Shown: positions 37,524 through 47,058 of the stretch, piece after piece
Position numbering within the stretch: the first letter of the stretch is position 1
Layout: each line of letters opens with the position of its first letter
Origin: Hyphomicrobium sulfonivorans
GTDB lineage: Bacteria > Pseudomonadota > Alphaproteobacteria > Rhizobiales > Hyphomicrobiaceae
NCBI RefSeq assembly: GCF_013306565.1
Contig: NZ_PZPO01000001.1
Location: forward strand, 868,001 to 932,000
Direction: 5' to 3'
Length of the DNA: 64,000 nt
Notes under the pieces: generated by a model
The model's database searches: none
Told to the model about the DNA's origin: nothing
Seen by the model: the letters and a program-made list of their open reading frames with translations, nothing else
Translations under genes and position numbers: made by a program

Positions 37524-40493
37524 ATGGCGCGCAATCCACTCAATGAAGCTTTTCTGCGGACATCCTTCCTCGGCGGCGCAAACGCGGCCTATGTGGAGGA
37601 GATGCAGGCCGAGTACGAGCGTAACCCCGGCTCGGTAAGTGATGAGTGGCGGCACTTTTTCGATAGCCTCAAGGAAGAGCACGCCGGCGCCCGCGAGGCC
37701 GAGCGTGGTCCTTCGTGGGGGCTGCCAGCACCGGAGCTGCTGGAAAACGGCAGCGATGAACTCGTCAGTGCGCTAGCCGGCGAGTACGAGGCGACCGAGC
37801 GCTCCATCCGCAACGGTATCCAGGCCAAGGCCCATCAGATGGGCTTTGAGATGTCTCCGGCCGCTTCGTTGCGGGCGACGCAGGATTCCATCCGCGCCCT
37901 GCAGCTGATCCGCGCTTACCGCGTGATGGGCCATCTGGCCGCCGACCTCGATCCGCTGGGGCTGGCCGACCGCAAGGTGCACCGCGACCTCAAGCCGGAA
38001 ACATACGGTTTCACTGACGCCGATCTCGACCGGCCGATCTTCATCGATCGCGTGCTGGGCCTTGAGACAGCAACGATGCGCCAGATCCTGCGCATCCTGC
38101 GCCGCACCTACTGCCGGCACATCGGCGTGCAGTACATGCACATCACCAGCCCGACGCAGCGGGCATGGATCCAGAACCGCATTGAGGGCGACGAGAAGGA
38201 CATCCGCTTCACGCCCGAGGGCAAGCGCGCCATTCTCAACAAGCTGATCGAGGCCGAGACCTTCGAGAAGTTCTGCGAGGTGAAATACACCGGCACCAAG
38301 CGCTTCGGCATCGACGGCGGCGAGGCGATCGCGCCGGCGCTGGAGCAGATCATCAAGCGCGGCGGCCAGCTCGGGGTGAAGGAAATCATCATCGGCATGG
38401 CCCATCGCGGCCGGCTCAACGTGCTCGGCAACGTGATGGCCAAGCCGCATCGCGCCATTTTCCATGAGTTCAAGGGCGGTTCGTTCAAGCCTGACGACGT
38501 GGAAGGCTCGGGCGACGTCAAATACCACCTCGGCGCGTCGTCGGATCGTTCGTTCGACGGCAACGACGTGCATCTTTCGCTGACCGCCAACCCCTCGCAT
38601 CTTGAGATCGTCGATCCTGTGGTGCTGGGCAAGGTGCGCGCCAAGCAGGATCAGCGCGGCTGCAAGACCGGCGAACGTACGCCTGTGATGCCGTTGCTCA
38701 TCCATGGCGACGCAGCGTTCGCGGGGCAGGGCGTGGTGGCCGAATGCTTCGGGCTATCCGGACTGAAGGGGCACCGCACCGGCGGCTCGATCCATTTCAT
38801 CATCAACAATCAGATCGGCTTCACTACCAATCCACGCCACTCGCGCTCATCGCCCTATTGCTCGGATGTGGCGAAGATCATCGAAGCGCCGATCTTTCAC
38901 GTGAACGGCGATGACCCTGAAGCGGTGGTGCATGTCGCCAAGATCGCGACCGAGTTCCGGCAGAAGTTCCAGAAGCCGGTTGTCATCGACATGTTCTGCT
39001 ATCGGCGCTACGGCCACAACGAGGCCGACGAGCCGATGTTCACACAGCCGTTGATGTACAAGGCGATCAAGGGACATCCGACCGTCACGGAAATCTACGC
39101 CAACAAGCTGGACGAGGAAGGCGTTGTTCCGCGCGAGGAAAGTCAGCAGATGCAGGCTGCCTTCCGCACCCATCTGGAGCAGGAATTCGCAACCGCTGAC
39201 GGCTTTCTGCCTAACAAGGCGGATTGGCTGGATGGCCGCTGGTCGGGCATGGGCGTTGCGGGCGATGACGAACGTCGCGGCGAAACCGGCGTTGATCTTG
39301 AGCGTCTGCGCATCATCGGCCGGCGCATCACATCTATTCCGCCCGACTTCAACGCCCACAAGGTGGTGCGCCGTCTGCTGGATCGCCGTCGGGAGATGGT
39401 CGACAGCGGCACCGGCATCGATTGGGCAATGGCGGAGCATCTGGCGTTCGGCTCGCTGCTGAATGAGGGTGTCCCCGTACGTCTTTCGGGGCAGGATTCA
39501 GAGCGCGGCACGTTCTCGCAACGCCATTCGGTGCTGATCGATCAGGACACCGAGCGCCGCTGGACGCCGCTGAAGCATGTGGCGAACGATCAGGCCAGGT
39601 TTGAAGTCATCAACTCGATGCTGTCCGAAGAAGCGGTGCTAGGCTTCGAGTACGGCTATTCGCTGGCTGAGCCGAATGCGCTGGTGATGTGGGAAGCGCA
39701 GTTCGGCGATTTCGCCAACGGCGCGCAGGTGGTGTTCGATCAGTTCATTTCGTCGGCCGAGCGCAAGTGGCTGCGTATGTCCGGCCTCGTGTGTCTGCTG
39801 CCGCATGGCTATGAAGGTCAGGGGCCAGAGCATTCTTCCGCGCGGCTGGAGCGCTATCTGCAACTTTGCGCCGAAGACAACTGGCAGGTGGCTAACGTCA
39901 CGACGCCTGCAAACTACTTCCATATTCTGCGCCGGCAGATGAAGCGCAAGTTCCGCAAGCCGCTGATTCTGATGACGCCGAAGTCATTGCTGCGCCACAA
40001 GCGCGTGGTGTCGAACCTTGATGAGATGGGGCCGGGCACCAGCTTCCATCGCCTGCTGTGGGACGATGCGCAGCGCGCGCATGATGGAAAGATCAAGCTG
40101 GTGCCGGACAACAAGATCCGGCGCGTGGTGATGAGCACGGGCAAAGTCTATTACGACCTTTACGATGCGCGTGAGGCGCAAGGCATCGATGATGTCTATC
40201 TGCTGCGGGTGGAGCAGCTCTATCCGTTCCCGGCGCGCGCGCTGATGAATGAGCTTGGCCGCTTCCCGAACGCGGAGTTTGTGTGGTGTCAGGAAGAGCC
40301 GCGCAACATGGGCGCGTGGAGCTTCATCGAACCGAATATCGAGTGGGTGCTGGAGCGGATCGAGGCGCAGCATCGTCGCCCGACATACGCAGGGCGACCA
40401 GCGTCAGCATCGACGGCGACAGGGCAGCTTTCCAAGCACCTCAACGAACAGAAGACACTGGTGCAGGCGGCATTGACGGGCGGCTCAAGCTGA
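37524..40493 (+). CDS. sucA: 2-oxoglutarate dehydrogenase E1 component
   Basis: 989 residues, as expected for E1. N-terminal E2-binding stretch NEAFLRTSFLGGANAAYVEEMQAEYERNP, thiamine-diphosphate domain with MAHRGRLNVLGNVMAKP, HGDAAFAGQGVVAECFGLS and NNQIGFTT, then the transketolase-like pyrimidine domain (FGYEYGYSLAEP-type segment, GFEYGYSLAEPNALVMWEAQFGDFANGAQVVFDQF) and the C-terminal domain with LYPFPARALMNELGRFPNAEFVWCQEEP. It decarboxylates 2-oxoglutarate and transfers succinyl to the lipoyl arm of SucB. Starts 132 bases after sucD. Confidence 0.98.
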   Translation: MARNPLNEAFLRTSFLGGANAAYVEEMQAEYERNPGSVSDEWRHFFDSLKEEHAGAREAERGPSWGLPAPELLENGSDELVSALAGEYEATERSIRNGIQAKAHQMGFEMSPAASLRATQDSIRALQLIRAYRVMGHLAADLDPLGLADRKVHRDLKPETYGFTDADLDRPIFIDRVLGLETATMRQILRILRRTYCRHIGVQYMHITSPTQRAWIQNRIEGDEKDIRFTPEGKRAILNKLIEAETFEKFCEVKYTGTKRFGIDGGEAIAPALEQIIKRGGQLGVKEIIIGMAHRGRLNVLGNVMAKPHRAIFHEFKGGSFKPDDVEGSGDVKYHLGASSDRSFDGNDVHLSLTANPSHLEIVDPVVLGKVRAKQDQRGCKTGERTPVMPLLIHGDAAFAGQGVVAECFGLSGLKGHRTGGSIHFIINNQIGFTTNPRHSRSSPYCSDVAKIIEAPIFHVNGDDPEAVVHVAKIATEFRQKFQKPVVIDMFCYRRYGHNEADEPMFTQPLMYKAIKGHPTVTEIYANKLDEEGVVPREESQQMQAAFRTHLEQEFATADGFLPNKADWLDGRWSGMGVAGDDERRGETGVDLERLRIIGRRITSIPPDFNAHKVVRRLLDRRREMVDSGTGIDWAMAEHLAFGSLLNEGVPVRLSGQDSERGTFSQRHSVLIDQDTERRWTPLKHVANDQARFEVINSMLSEEAVLGFEYGYSLAEPNALVMWEAQFGDFANGAQVVFDQFISSAERKWLRMSGLVCLLPHGYEGQGPEHSSARLERYLQLCAEDNWQVANVTTPANYFHILRRQMKRKFRKPLILMTPKSLLRHKRVVSNLDEMGPGTSFHRLLWDDAQRAHDGKIKLVPDNKIRRVVMSTGKVYYDLYDAREAQGIDDVYLLRVEQLYPFPARALMNELGRFPNAEFVWCQEEPRNMGAWSFIEPNIEWVLERIEAQHRRPTYAGRPASASTATGQLSKHLNEQKTLVQAALTGGSS

Positions 40494-40597
40494 GCGGCCG
40501 TTATGCTAATGATGGATCGCGCCTAGCCTGCCGATGCGTTTATTCTGAGCAAAGAAATCACATCGGGCGCGGCGCCCGGAATTAAGCGAGAGGGACG

Positions 40598-41932
40598 ATG
40601 GCAACGGAAATTCGTGTTCCGGCTCTGGGCGAGAGCGTAACCGAGGCTATCGTCGGCAAGTGGTTCAAGAAGCCGGGCGACGCGGTGAAAGTTGACGAGC
40701 CGCTGGTTGAGCTTGAGACCGACAAGGTAACGGTTGAGGTTCCCGCGCCGACGGCCGGAGTGCTGGGCGATCACGCCGCGAAGGAAGGCGAGACGGTTGC
40801 GGTTGGCGCGTTGCTCGGTCTGATCGGTGAAGGCGCCGGGGCGTCGGCCGCCGAGACGAAGAGCGAGCCCAAGAAAGAGAAAAAGGACAAGCCTGCTCCG
40901 GCTGCAGCGGCGTCAAATGGTGGCGCCGAGCCGAGCAGGTCATCTGAAGGCGCTGCGCCGCCTAGCCCGGCCGCGCGCAAGCATCTTGCTGAAGCCGGTA
41001 TCGACGCTGCTGACGTAGCAGGCAGCGGCAAGCGCGGCCAGGTTCTGAAGGAAGACGCTGTGAAGGCTGCGTCGACGGCCGCGGCGGCCCCCGGCACTTC
41101 ATCGCAAGGCGATATTAAAGCTTCTGCTGCGCCGGCGTTCCAATCCAGCCCCGGACTGGCTCCATCGCGTGCATTTGCGCCGATGCCGGTGCCGGCTCAG
41201 AACCTGCGCATCCCATCCACAGCCAACGATGCGGCGCGCGAAGAACGCGTGCGGATGACGCGTTTGCGCCAGACCATCGCGCAGCGGCTGAAGGATGCGC
41301 AGAACACCGCTGCAATGCTCACGACATTCAATGATGTCGACATGGGCGCGGTTATGGAGCTGCGCGCGCGCTACAAGGATCTGTTCGAGAAGCGGCACGG
41401 CGTGAAGTTGGGCTTCATGGGCTTCTTCGTGAAGGCGTGTTTGCAGGCGCTGAAGGAAATTCCTGCCGTCAACGCCGAGATCGACGGCGATGAGATCATC
41501 TACAAAAATTACTACCATATCGGCGTTGCGGTCGGCACCGACCGCGGCCTTGTGGTGCCGGTGGTGCGTGAAGCAGATCGCATGAGCTTCGCTGAGATCG
41601 AGGCGCAGATTTCCGATTTCGGTAAGCGCGCGCGCGACGGCAAGCTCTCCATCGATGAAATGCAGGGCGGCACCTTCACCATCACCAACGGCGGGGTTTA
41701 TGGCTCGATGATGTCGACGCCGATCCTCAATGCGCCGCAGTCGGGCATTCTCGGTATGCACCGCATCGAGGAGCGCGCGGTGGTGCGCGATGGCCAGATT
41801 GTGGCGCGGCCGATGATGTATCTGGCGCTAAGCTACGATCACCGCATTGTTGACGGCAAAGAGGCCGTGGCTTTCCTTGTTCGTGTCAAAGAGTGCCTCG
41901 AAGATCCGCAGCGTTTTCTGTTGGAGCTTTAG
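40598..41932 (+). CDS. sucB: 2-oxoglutarate dehydrogenase E2 (dihydrolipoyl succinyltransferase)
   Basis: 444 residues: one lipoyl domain (1-80, lipoyl Lys in [15 protein letters not shown]), an Ala/Pro/Lys-rich linker, an E3-binding domain ([30 protein letters not shown], about 125-155), another flexible linker and the catalytic domain with active-site [13 protein letters not shown] near the C-terminus. It transfers succinyl from E1 to CoA. An additional VOC gene separates it from lpdA. Confidence 0.97.
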   Translation: MATEIRVPALGESVTEAIVGKWFKKPGDAVKVDEPLVELETDKVTVEVPAPTAGVLGDHAAKEGETVAVGALLGLIGEGAGASAAETKSEPKKEKKDKPAPAAAASNGGAEPSRSSEGAAPPSPAARKHLAEAGIDAADVAGSGKRGQVLKEDAVKAASTAAAAPGTSSQGDIKASAAPAFQSSPGLAPSRAFAPMPVPAQNLRIPSTANDAAREERVRMTRLRQTIAQRLKDAQNTAAMLTTFNDVDMGAVMELRARYKDLFEKRHGVKLGFMGFFVKACLQALKEIPAVNAEIDGDEIIYKNYYHIGVAVGTDRGLVVPVVREADRMSFAEIEAQISDFGKRARDGKLSIDEMQGGTFTITNGGVYGSMMSTPILNAPQSGILGMHRIEERAVVRDGQIVARPMMYLALSYDHRIVDGKEAVAFLVRVKECLEDPQRFLLEL

Positions 41933-41980
41933 AAGCTATTTCGGCAACGGAACGGCTCTGGAGTCGTGGGAGCTCCCGGC

Positions 41981-42409
41981 ATGGCGGAGGAAGGCACGAT
42001 TTCTTCGATTGAAGTTTATCTCACGGTGGCAGATGCCAGCGCGGCGCTGGCGTTTTACGAGAAGGCCTTCAGTGCCAAAGTCACCTACAGGGAAATGGCC
42101 GAAGATGGCGCGCGTGTGCAGCACGCTGCGCTGTCGGTATTCGGCGGCCACTTCATGCTGTCCGATCATTTCCCCGAGTTCATCTCGGATGTCGCGCCCG
42201 GCGCTGCCGAAGCGATGGGCTGCGTGACGGTGCAAGTCAATCTTTCATCGCCGCTGGAAGTGGACGGCGCGGTTGCGCGCGCGGTTGCCGCCGGTGCTGT
42301 CGTTACCGCACCGCCCGCCGACACATTCTGGGTGATGCGCTATGCGCGGGTGCGCGATCCATTCGGATACGTATGGGCTTTCAGCGCGCCGCTATCGCTT
42401 GGTTCTTGA
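41981..42409 (+). CDS. VOC / PhnB-like glyoxalase family protein
   Basis: 142 residues from ATG 41981 (GGGAG eight bases upstream; a GTG at 41966 is also possible). Fold features: SIEVYLTVADASAALAFYEKAFSAKV, HAALSVFGGHFMLSDHFPEF, RDPFGYVWAFSAPL. PhnB-like members have no agreed substrate. It is embedded between sucB and lpdA with gaps of 48 and 13 bases, so it is almost certainly co-transcribed with the oxoglutarate dehydrogenase genes; detoxification of a reactive dicarbonyl or carbonyl by-product is a guess. Confidence 0.85.
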   Translation: MAEEGTISSIEVYLTVADASAALAFYEKAFSAKVTYREMAEDGARVQHAALSVFGGHFMLSDHFPEFISDVAPGAAEAMGCVTVQVNLSSPLEVDGAVARAVAAGAVVTAPPADTFWVMRYARVRDPFGYVWAFSAPLSLGS

Positions 42410-42422
42410 ACGGAGAAGTGCC

Positions 42423-43823
42423 GTGGCAACCTATGATCTGATCGTGATCGGAGCAGGGCCGGGCGGCTACGTGTGCGCCATTCGCGCCAGCCAGCTTGGA
42501 ATGAAAGTGGCCATCGTTGAAAAGCGTCCGCGCTTCGGCGGCACGTGTCTCAATGTCGGCTGCATTCCATCGAAGGCGCTGCTGCATGCGTCGGAGCTTT
42601 ACGACGAGGCCGGACACGCCTTTGCGGACATGGGCATTGAGGTGAAGCCGAAGCTGAATCTGGCTCAGATGCTGGCCTTCAAGGACGACGCGGTGAAGGG
42701 CAACACCGAAGGCGTCGCCTATCTGATGCGCAAGAACAAGATCGATCATTTCCACGGCACGGGACGCATCCTCGGCGCCGGCCGTGTCGAGGTGACATTC
42801 ATCAACGGCGAGCAGCAGGAGGTCGACGCGACGTCGATCGTCATCGCGACCGGTTCGGATGTCGCGCAGCTGCCCGGCATCGAGATCGACGAGAAGGCAA
42901 TCGTGTCATCCACCGGCGCGCTGTCGCTGGAAAAGGTGCCGAAGCGTCTGGTGGTTATCGGAGCGGGCGTGATCGGGCTGGAGCTTGGTTCGGTGTGGCG
43001 GCGACTCGGTTCGGAAGTGACGGTGGTTGAATATCTCGATCGCATTCTGCCGGGGAACGATCTGGAGGTGGCAAAGCAGCTGCAGCGTCTTCTGGAAAAG
43101 CAGGGCATGGCGTTCAGGCTGGGCCACAAGGTGACCGGCGTGAAGAAGAACGGCGCGGCGCAGCTCGTGAGCATTGAGCCGGCTGATGGCGGCGACGTCG
43201 ACACGCTGGCGGCTGATGTCGTGCTGGTGGCGATCGGGCGCGTGCCATACACGCGCGGGCTGGGCCTGAGTGAAGCGGGCGTGCAGCTGGATAAGCGCGG
43301 CCGTGTCGAGGTGGATGCGCATTATCAATCGAATGTGCTCGGCATCTACGCGATTGGCGACGTCATCAAGGGGCCGATGCTGGCGCACAAGGCCGAGGAT
43401 GAAGGCGTCGCGCTGGCGGAACTACTCGCCGGTGAGGCAGGCCATGTGAACTACGGCATCATCCCGGCCGTGGTGTACACCTCACCGGAGGTGGCGAGCG
43501 TCGGCAAGTCCGAGGAGGAGCTGAAAGCCGAGGGCGTTGCCTACAACGTTGGCAAGTTCCCGTTCACCGCCAACGGTCGCGCGAAGGCCAACAAGCAGAC
43601 GGACGGTTTCGTGAAGGTGTTGGCGGACGCGGCAACGGACCGGGTGCTGGGTGTGCACATGGTGGGCGCCAACGCGTCGGAGATCATTGCTGAAGCTGCG
43701 GTGCTAATGGAGTTCGGCGGCTCGGCTGAGGATCTGGCGCGCACCTGTCATGCGCATCCGACGCTAACGGAAGCTGTGAAGGAAGCAGCGCTGGCGGTGG
43801 AAAAGCGCGCGATCCACATGTGA
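42423..43823 (+). CDS. lpdA: Dihydrolipoamide dehydrogenase (E3)
   Basis: 466 residues from GTG 42423 with GGAGAAG upstream; the frame opens 27 codons earlier inside the VOC gene. FAD motif DLIVIGAGPGGYVCAIRASQLG, redox-active disulfide GGTCLNVGCIPSKALL, NAD motif VVIGAGVIGLELGSVW, and C-terminal catalytic His in CHAHPTLTEAVKEAAL. It reoxidises lipoyl groups of E2 with NAD. Last gene of the cluster that begins with mdh. Confidence 0.97.
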   Translation: MATYDLIVIGAGPGGYVCAIRASQLGMKVAIVEKRPRFGGTCLNVGCIPSKALLHASELYDEAGHAFADMGIEVKPKLNLAQMLAFKDDAVKGNTEGVAYLMRKNKIDHFHGTGRILGAGRVEVTFINGEQQEVDATSIVIATGSDVAQLPGIEIDEKAIVSSTGALSLEKVPKRLVVIGAGVIGLELGSVWRRLGSEVTVVEYLDRILPGNDLEVAKQLQRLLEKQGMAFRLGHKVTGVKKNGAAQLVSIEPADGGDVDTLAADVVLVAIGRVPYTRGLGLSEAGVQLDKRGRVEVDAHYQSNVLGIYAIGDVIKGPMLAHKAEDEGVALAELLAGEAGHVNYGIIPAVVYTSPEVASVGKSEEELKAEGVAYNVGKFPFTANGRAKANKQTDGFVKVLADAATDRVLGVHMVGANASEIIAEAAVLMEFGGSAEDLARTCHAHPTLTEAVKEAALAVEKRAIHM

Positions 43824-43899
43824 TCGCCCATTTTTGTTCTAGATATGTTCCTTGTATGTGCTAGGCTGTTATCCGTAATCTGAGTGTTACGGGGGTTTT

Positions 43900-44265
43900 A
43901 TGGGACTGCAAGGCTTTGCTCCGCAAAAGAATGTTGAGCGCATCCCGGCTGTGTATTGGCCGGGCGTGAGCGGGGCGCTTCATTTGCACTGGGCGTTTTC
44001 GTGTCTGGAGCTGCCGCCTTTCGCGGCTGGGCATTTCAACTACGTGTTCGTCCGCAGTATGCCGGATGGAGAGCGCGCGCCGCTTTTCATCGGTGAAACG
44101 GCAAATTTCATCGAGCGGATGCAGAATCACGAGCAGTGGCGAAACGCGATCTGCATGGGCATGAATGAGGTGCACGTCAATCTGTCGGCCGACAGTTTCT
44201 GGGGCCGACGATTGATCGAGAGCGATCTGCTGCAGACGCACAGACCACCCTTGAACCGAGGCTGA
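43900..44265 (+). CDS. Diverged GIY-YIG-like nuclease-fold protein
   Basis: 121 residues. After a 45-residue N-terminal extension, NYVFVRS ... RAPLFIGETANFIERMQNHEQW aligns with the GIY-YIG core: GIY is replaced by NYV, YIG by FIG, the catalytic Arg is in ERM, the conserved Glu in RRLIESDLL and the Asn in PPLNRG. Most active-site positions are therefore retained, but the second Tyr is Phe. Family members include UvrC-like and homing-type nucleases; the small stand-alone forms have unknown roles. ATG 43900 follows ACGGGGG. Monocistronic. Confidence 0.6.
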   Translation: MGLQGFAPQKNVERIPAVYWPGVSGALHLHWAFSCLELPPFAAGHFNYVFVRSMPDGERAPLFIGETANFIERMQNHEQWRNAICMGMNEVHVNLSADSFWGRRLIESDLLQTHRPPLNRG

Positions 44266-44271
44266 TCGGAT

Positions 44272-44290
44272 ATGCTGCGCTGCGCAGCAT
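44272..44290. repeat. Perfect 19-base palindrome after the GIY-YIG-like gene
   Basis: ATGCTGCGC-T-GCGCAGCAT: a 9-bp perfect inverted repeat with a one-base centre, too tight for an RNA hairpin loop of full length but well suited to a dimeric DNA-binding protein. Confidence 0.55.
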
Positions 44291-44443
44291 GTCAGACGCA
44301 TTGACGCCGGAGCGGGGGCTCGCGCGCGATTGCGCGTCCCCTAACCGGCACTTGCGGCCAGGTGCGGTGAGGAGAACCCGCGATGAGCCGCAGGACGTCG
44401 AGCGCGAAGCAGCGCCCGCGAATGGGTACAGGGCTGCTTTGGG

Positions 44444-45472
44444 CTACTCGACCTTGGTGACGGTGTAGCCATTGCGGCGCAGGATCTCGACGAAGCCGTC
44501 ATCGCCGGGAAGGTGCAGCGCGCCAATAGCAACGAACAGCCCGCCCTTTTCCAGCAGCGGTTCGGCAACGGCGTGCATCTTCTGGTTCCGCTCGACGATG
44601 AGCTTCTGCTGGAAGCCGGCGAAGGCTTCATCGCCAATGCCTGCTTCGCGCGCCATCGCGATCTGGAACGGCAGGGCGGCTGCAATCTTGCGCTTGAGAT
44701 AGAGCTGCACCAGCGTTTCCATCATGTCGTCGGTGCGGTCGGCGAATTTCAGGCTGGCGCGCAGCATGTCGATTTGCTGCTGCTCGGGCACCGATGCCAG
44801 CGATTCAATTTGTGCCGGGATGGTCTCCAGACCTACCACGTCAAGACCGGCCTTCTTGCCGATCTCTGCGATCTTCATGTCGAGCACACGCTCGCCCTTC
44901 TGCACCTTCTCGCGCTCGCAGTCCGAAACGGAAAGGATCATGGTCACGATCCACGGCTTGAACATCGCGGCGAGATCGCCGGGAAGGCCGGTGCGTCCCA
45001 TGACGGACTTCACTGTCTCGTATTCGTCCGGTGAGATGAGGCCGTCGAGGCGGCGGCCGTCGGTGTACATCACCAGCGGCGCGGACTGCGCGATCACCGA
45101 TGCAATTGCGGTCTCGGAAAGATCAGATACTTCAAGCGCAACTTGCTTGGAGGATTTGATTGCCTTCATCACTTTGGGCGACAGATCGTTCACGCGCTTG
45201 TCGGTCAGATGCACAGTCCCGAAAAGGTACGAGGCCGGGCGCCCCTCCTTCTCGACCTTCCAAAGCAGACCATCGGCGTTCTTGATATTGGCGGCTTGCG
45301 ACATCACCCGCTGATGAAGCGTAGGATTTTGCGTCGCTGCTTCGGCAAGCATATCGGTGCCGGCACACTGACCTGGTGCAACAGTGGCGGCTGGTTTCTC
45401 AGCGGCGCTGGCAAAGGTCAGCATGGCCGAGGTGGCCAGCATGGCGATAGAAGTTAATAGACGGGCGCGCAT
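44444..45472 (-). CDS. TraB/GumN family protein, secreted
   Basis: 342 residues from ATG 45472. Signal peptide LLTSIAMLATSAMLTFASAA. The TraB/GumN fold shows SYLFGTVHLTDKRVNDL near the N-terminus of the mature part and VAIGALHLPGDDGFVEILRRNGYTV near the C-terminus: two conserved GxxH motifs proposed to form a metalloprotease-like (Tiki-type) active site. The bacterial role is unknown. Transcribed leftward, apart from xerC by about 130 bases. Confidence 0.88.
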   Translation of the reverse strand: MRARLLTSIAMLATSAMLTFASAAEKPAATVAPGQCAGTDMLAEAATQNPTLHQRVMSQAANIKNADGLLWKVEKEGRPASYLFGTVHLTDKRVNDLSPKVMKAIKSSKQVALEVSDLSETAIASVIAQSAPLVMYTDGRRLDGLISPDEYETVKSVMGRTGLPGDLAAMFKPWIVTMILSVSDCEREKVQKGERVLDMKIAEIGKKAGLDVVGLETIPAQIESLASVPEQQQIDMLRASLKFADRTDDMMETLVQLYLKRKIAAALPFQIAMAREAGIGDEAFAGFQQKLIVERNQKMHAVAEPLLEKGGLFVAIGALHLPGDDGFVEILRRNGYTVTKVE

Positions 45473-45602
45473 GGGGTTTCCCAGATACTGCAAACGATTG
45501 GCGGGTCTAGACCCCGCCCTCGCATGGCGAGCCGCAGAATAAAAGAGGCAACATTAGGTCGTTGGGTCTGTTGGTTAGCGCTCCGGCCCCAAAAATCGGG
45601 CT

Positions 45603-46568
45603 TTAGGCGCGCGGATGTGCGACATCGTAGACCGCAAGAAGGCGGTCGCGGTCGACTTCCGTATATGCCTGCGTCGTCGATAGCGATGCGTGCCCCAGCA
45701 ACTCCTGGATCTGCCGCAGATCGCCGCCCGCTGAGAGCAGATGCGTGGCAAACGAATGGCGCAGCGCGTGCGGTGTCGCCGTGGCAGGAAGATCCATTGT
45801 CTCGCGCATCCTCTGCATGGCGAGCTGAATGATGCGCGGTGAAAGCGGGCCGCCTTTCGCGCCACGGAACATCGGTTCGTCAGCGGCCAGAGGATAGGGG
45901 CAAAGCGCAACGTAACGCGCAATCGCCTCGCGGATCGCTGGCAAAACCGGCACCAGCCGTTCCTTGCTGCCCTTGCCGACGATGCGGATGACTTCGCGCT
46001 CGGGCGTTGGCGCATCGCGCGGCGTCAAGCTCAGCGCTTCCGAAATGCGCAATCCGCACCCATACAACATGAGCAGCACCGCAGCATCGCGCGCGAGCAC
46101 CCAATCGAGTTCGGCCGAAGCACCGGGCTGCACCACTTCGGCAGCCTTCGCCACAGTGAGCGGCTTGGGTACTGAGTGTGGAACCTTCGGCATTGCGAGC
46201 TGAAGGATGGCGCGATTTTGCAGCAGCTTGCGTGCTTCCATCCAGCGGAAAAGCTGCCGGAGCGCCGACAGCGAACGTGCGAGCGAGCGACTGACCGTGC
46301 CATTGCGGCGGCGCGCAGCCAGGAAGCCGCGAAACACCTTCAGATCCAGATGCTGCAGATCAGCAATGCAGGGCGGATGCCCAAGCCGATGCGCCAGAAA
46401 GTTCAAAAACTGGCGCACATCGCGTGCGTAGGCCTCGATTGTTTTGTCGGATGCATCGCGACCATGACGCAGATGCGTCAGCCAGTCGGCAACGGCGCGT
46501 TCAAGGTCGGCACCGAGCGGGAGTTCCGGCGCGATAGTTTCGGCGCTGATATCGGGTGGTGACGTCAT
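45603..46568 (-). CDS. xerC: Tyrosine recombinase XerC
   Basis: 321 residues from ATG 46568; the frame opens 37 codons earlier without family sequence. N-terminal SAM-like DNA-binding domain (ADWLTHLRHGRDASDKTIEAYARDVRQFLNFLAHRLG), catalytic Arg in LMLYGCGLRISEALSL, then HALRHSFATHLLSAGGDLRQIQELLGHASLSTTQAYTEVD with the HxxR, His and nucleophile Tyr. With XerD it resolves chromosome dimers at dif before division. Its usual neighbourhood next to priA is preserved. Confidence 0.95.
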   Translation of the reverse strand: MTSPPDISAETIAPELPLGADLERAVADWLTHLRHGRDASDKTIEAYARDVRQFLNFLAHRLGHPPCIADLQHLDLKVFRGFLAARRRNGTVSRSLARSLSALRQLFRWMEARKLLQNRAILQLAMPKVPHSVPKPLTVAKAAEVVQPGASAELDWVLARDAAVLLMLYGCGLRISEALSLTPRDAPTPEREVIRIVGKGSKERLVPVLPAIREAIARYVALCPYPLAADEPMFRGAKGGPLSPRIIQLAMQRMRETMDLPATATPHALRHSFATHLLSAGGDLRQIQELLGHASLSTTQAYTEVDRDRLLAVYDVAHPRA

Positions 46569-46719
46569 CAGGGTGTGATCGCTCGCTGCGGCCGACCGAG
46601 CCGCGTGATTTTCCACGCGGTGAAAACTAGCCGATTCGGACCGCAAACGGATGCCTGCGGTCCGTCGCCGGAGGGTCAATGCGGCGGCGTCTCAGTCGAG
46701 CGAAACGCCGCGCCGCTTC

Positions 46720-47055
46720 TCAATCATCGTCGTGGTCATGCAGTTCCGGCCGTACGGAAGCGGCGCGCAGACGCGATTCCAGATTGTCGATACGATCAAG
46801 CAGCTGCAACGCCAGCGCGATGCCGGGCACGTTGACGCCCAGGTCGCTCTGCAGGCGTTGTGCCTTTTGAATGCGCACGATGCTGGTGGCGGAAAACCGC
46901 CATTGCGGGCCGGCATGGCTGCGCGGTTCGATGACGCCTTCGTCGACCAGCTCCATCACCCATTCGGTGCGAACGCGGCAGGTGCGAGTAAGATCGGCGA
47001 GCGTGATCTCTTCCTCGTCGAGAACAATCACGGACTGTTTTTGCTGTTCTGCCAT
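46720..47055 (-). CDS. cbpM: Chaperone modulator CbpM
   Basis: 111 residues, MerR-like winged-helix fold: EEITLADLTRTCRVRTEWVMELVDEGVIEPRS, then RFSATSIVRIQKAQRLQSDLGVNVPGIALALQLLDRIDNLE. CbpM binds the J-domain of CbpA and inhibits its co-chaperone and DNA-binding activity. The gene starts three bases after cbpA ends, confirming an operon. Confidence 0.9.
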   Translation of the reverse strand: MAEQQKQSVIVLDEEEITLADLTRTCRVRTEWVMELVDEGVIEPRSHAGPQWRFSATSIVRIQKAQRLQSDLGVNVPGIALALQLLDRIDNLESRLRAASVRPELHDHDDD

Positions 47056-47058
47056 CGA

